A DNA stretch of 41,940 nt from Planctomycetota bacterium. GTDB taxonomy: Bacteria; Planctomycetota; Phycisphaerae; Phycisphaerales; SM1A02. Positions within the stretch are counted from its first letter, which is position 1; every line of letters starts with the position of its first letter. The position numbers were made by a program, and so were the translations under genes. Location of the stretch: assembly GCA_003671055.1 (NCBI GenBank), contig QWPV01000019.1, positions 1 through 41,940 of the forward strand, given 5' to 3'. The notes under the pieces are model-generated. The model searched no databases. It worked only from the letters and a program-made list of their open reading frames with translations, and was not told the DNA's origin. Below, in pieces: positions 41,745 through 41,940 of this stretch.

Positions 41745-41940
41745 CGGACAATCGGTTCATGGATGAGCGAGAGATCGCGTGTGTGAAAGATCAGGCATTC
41801 CTAGCGAAGCAAAGGCTTCATCGTCTCCACGAAAGCCTGAACCTATCATCCTGATTGCCGGTTGAGCGAGTAGGCGGGGGTAGCGGAACTCGGCCAAAAT
41901 GCGAATGATTAGTGCTGATGCGCGATCGGCAGCGAGAATT

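Overview
The window reads as a chromosomal segment of a Gram-negative planctomycete, most likely of the class Phycisphaerae. The evidence is a lipid A/outer-membrane operon with a fused lpxC-fabZ gene, BamA, several OmpH/Skp-like chaperones, and several secreted proteins carrying dockerin-like calcium-binding repeats of the GC-rich planctomycete style (D-x-D/N-x-D-G followed by a D-L-A-x-x-L-x-x-W helix). This placement is inference from gene content; no 16S rRNA gene is present.

Layout. 1-146 is the tail of a DUF985 cupin gene. 161-894 is a Phd/VapC toxin-antitoxin pair with a readable promoter and operator. 978-1901 is a YeiH-type transporter. 2062-4614 is a secreted GH13 enzyme ending in a dockerin. 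4699-7245 is a nucleoside-salvage neighbourhood (CNT importer, uridine-kinase-like enzyme, thymidine kinase). 7412-7484 is the initiator tRNA with its own terminator. 7661-10529 holds ettA and an M24 peptidase. 10537-19281 is one long minus-strand run, probably an outer-membrane biogenesis operon: bamA, two ompH-like genes, lpxD, lpxC-fabZ, lpxA and two unknown genes. gcvT (19398-20543) diverges from it and meets the main sigma factor gene (20641-21732) tail to tail across a bidirectional terminator. 21733-22489 has no convincing gene but contains inverted repeats and hairpins.

22361-24298 is the most unusual part. A 46-bp perfect direct repeat, equal to the last 14 codons and stop of an M28 peptidase gene, brackets about 1.85 kb with two predicted exported proteins of unknown function. 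This looks like an insertion at the 3' end of the peptidase gene. The M28 gene (24254-26194) and an unknown exported protein (26182-27579) are divergent, with both start codons inside one 13-bp palindrome.

27576-37986 is mostly housekeeping on the minus strand: tRNA-binding protein, SurA/PpiD-like protein, rpsD, purF, a metallo-beta-lactamase-fold hydrolase, a third ompH-like gene, lepA and nagZ. lipB is inserted on the plus strand. 38089-38810 is a DUF5993/DsbB-like pair. 38874-40860 is an ECF-like sigma factor followed by a dockerin-bearing LamG protein. The window ends with an MntA/HepT toxin-antitoxin pair (41088-41730). No transposase, integrase, CRISPR array or phage gene was recognised.
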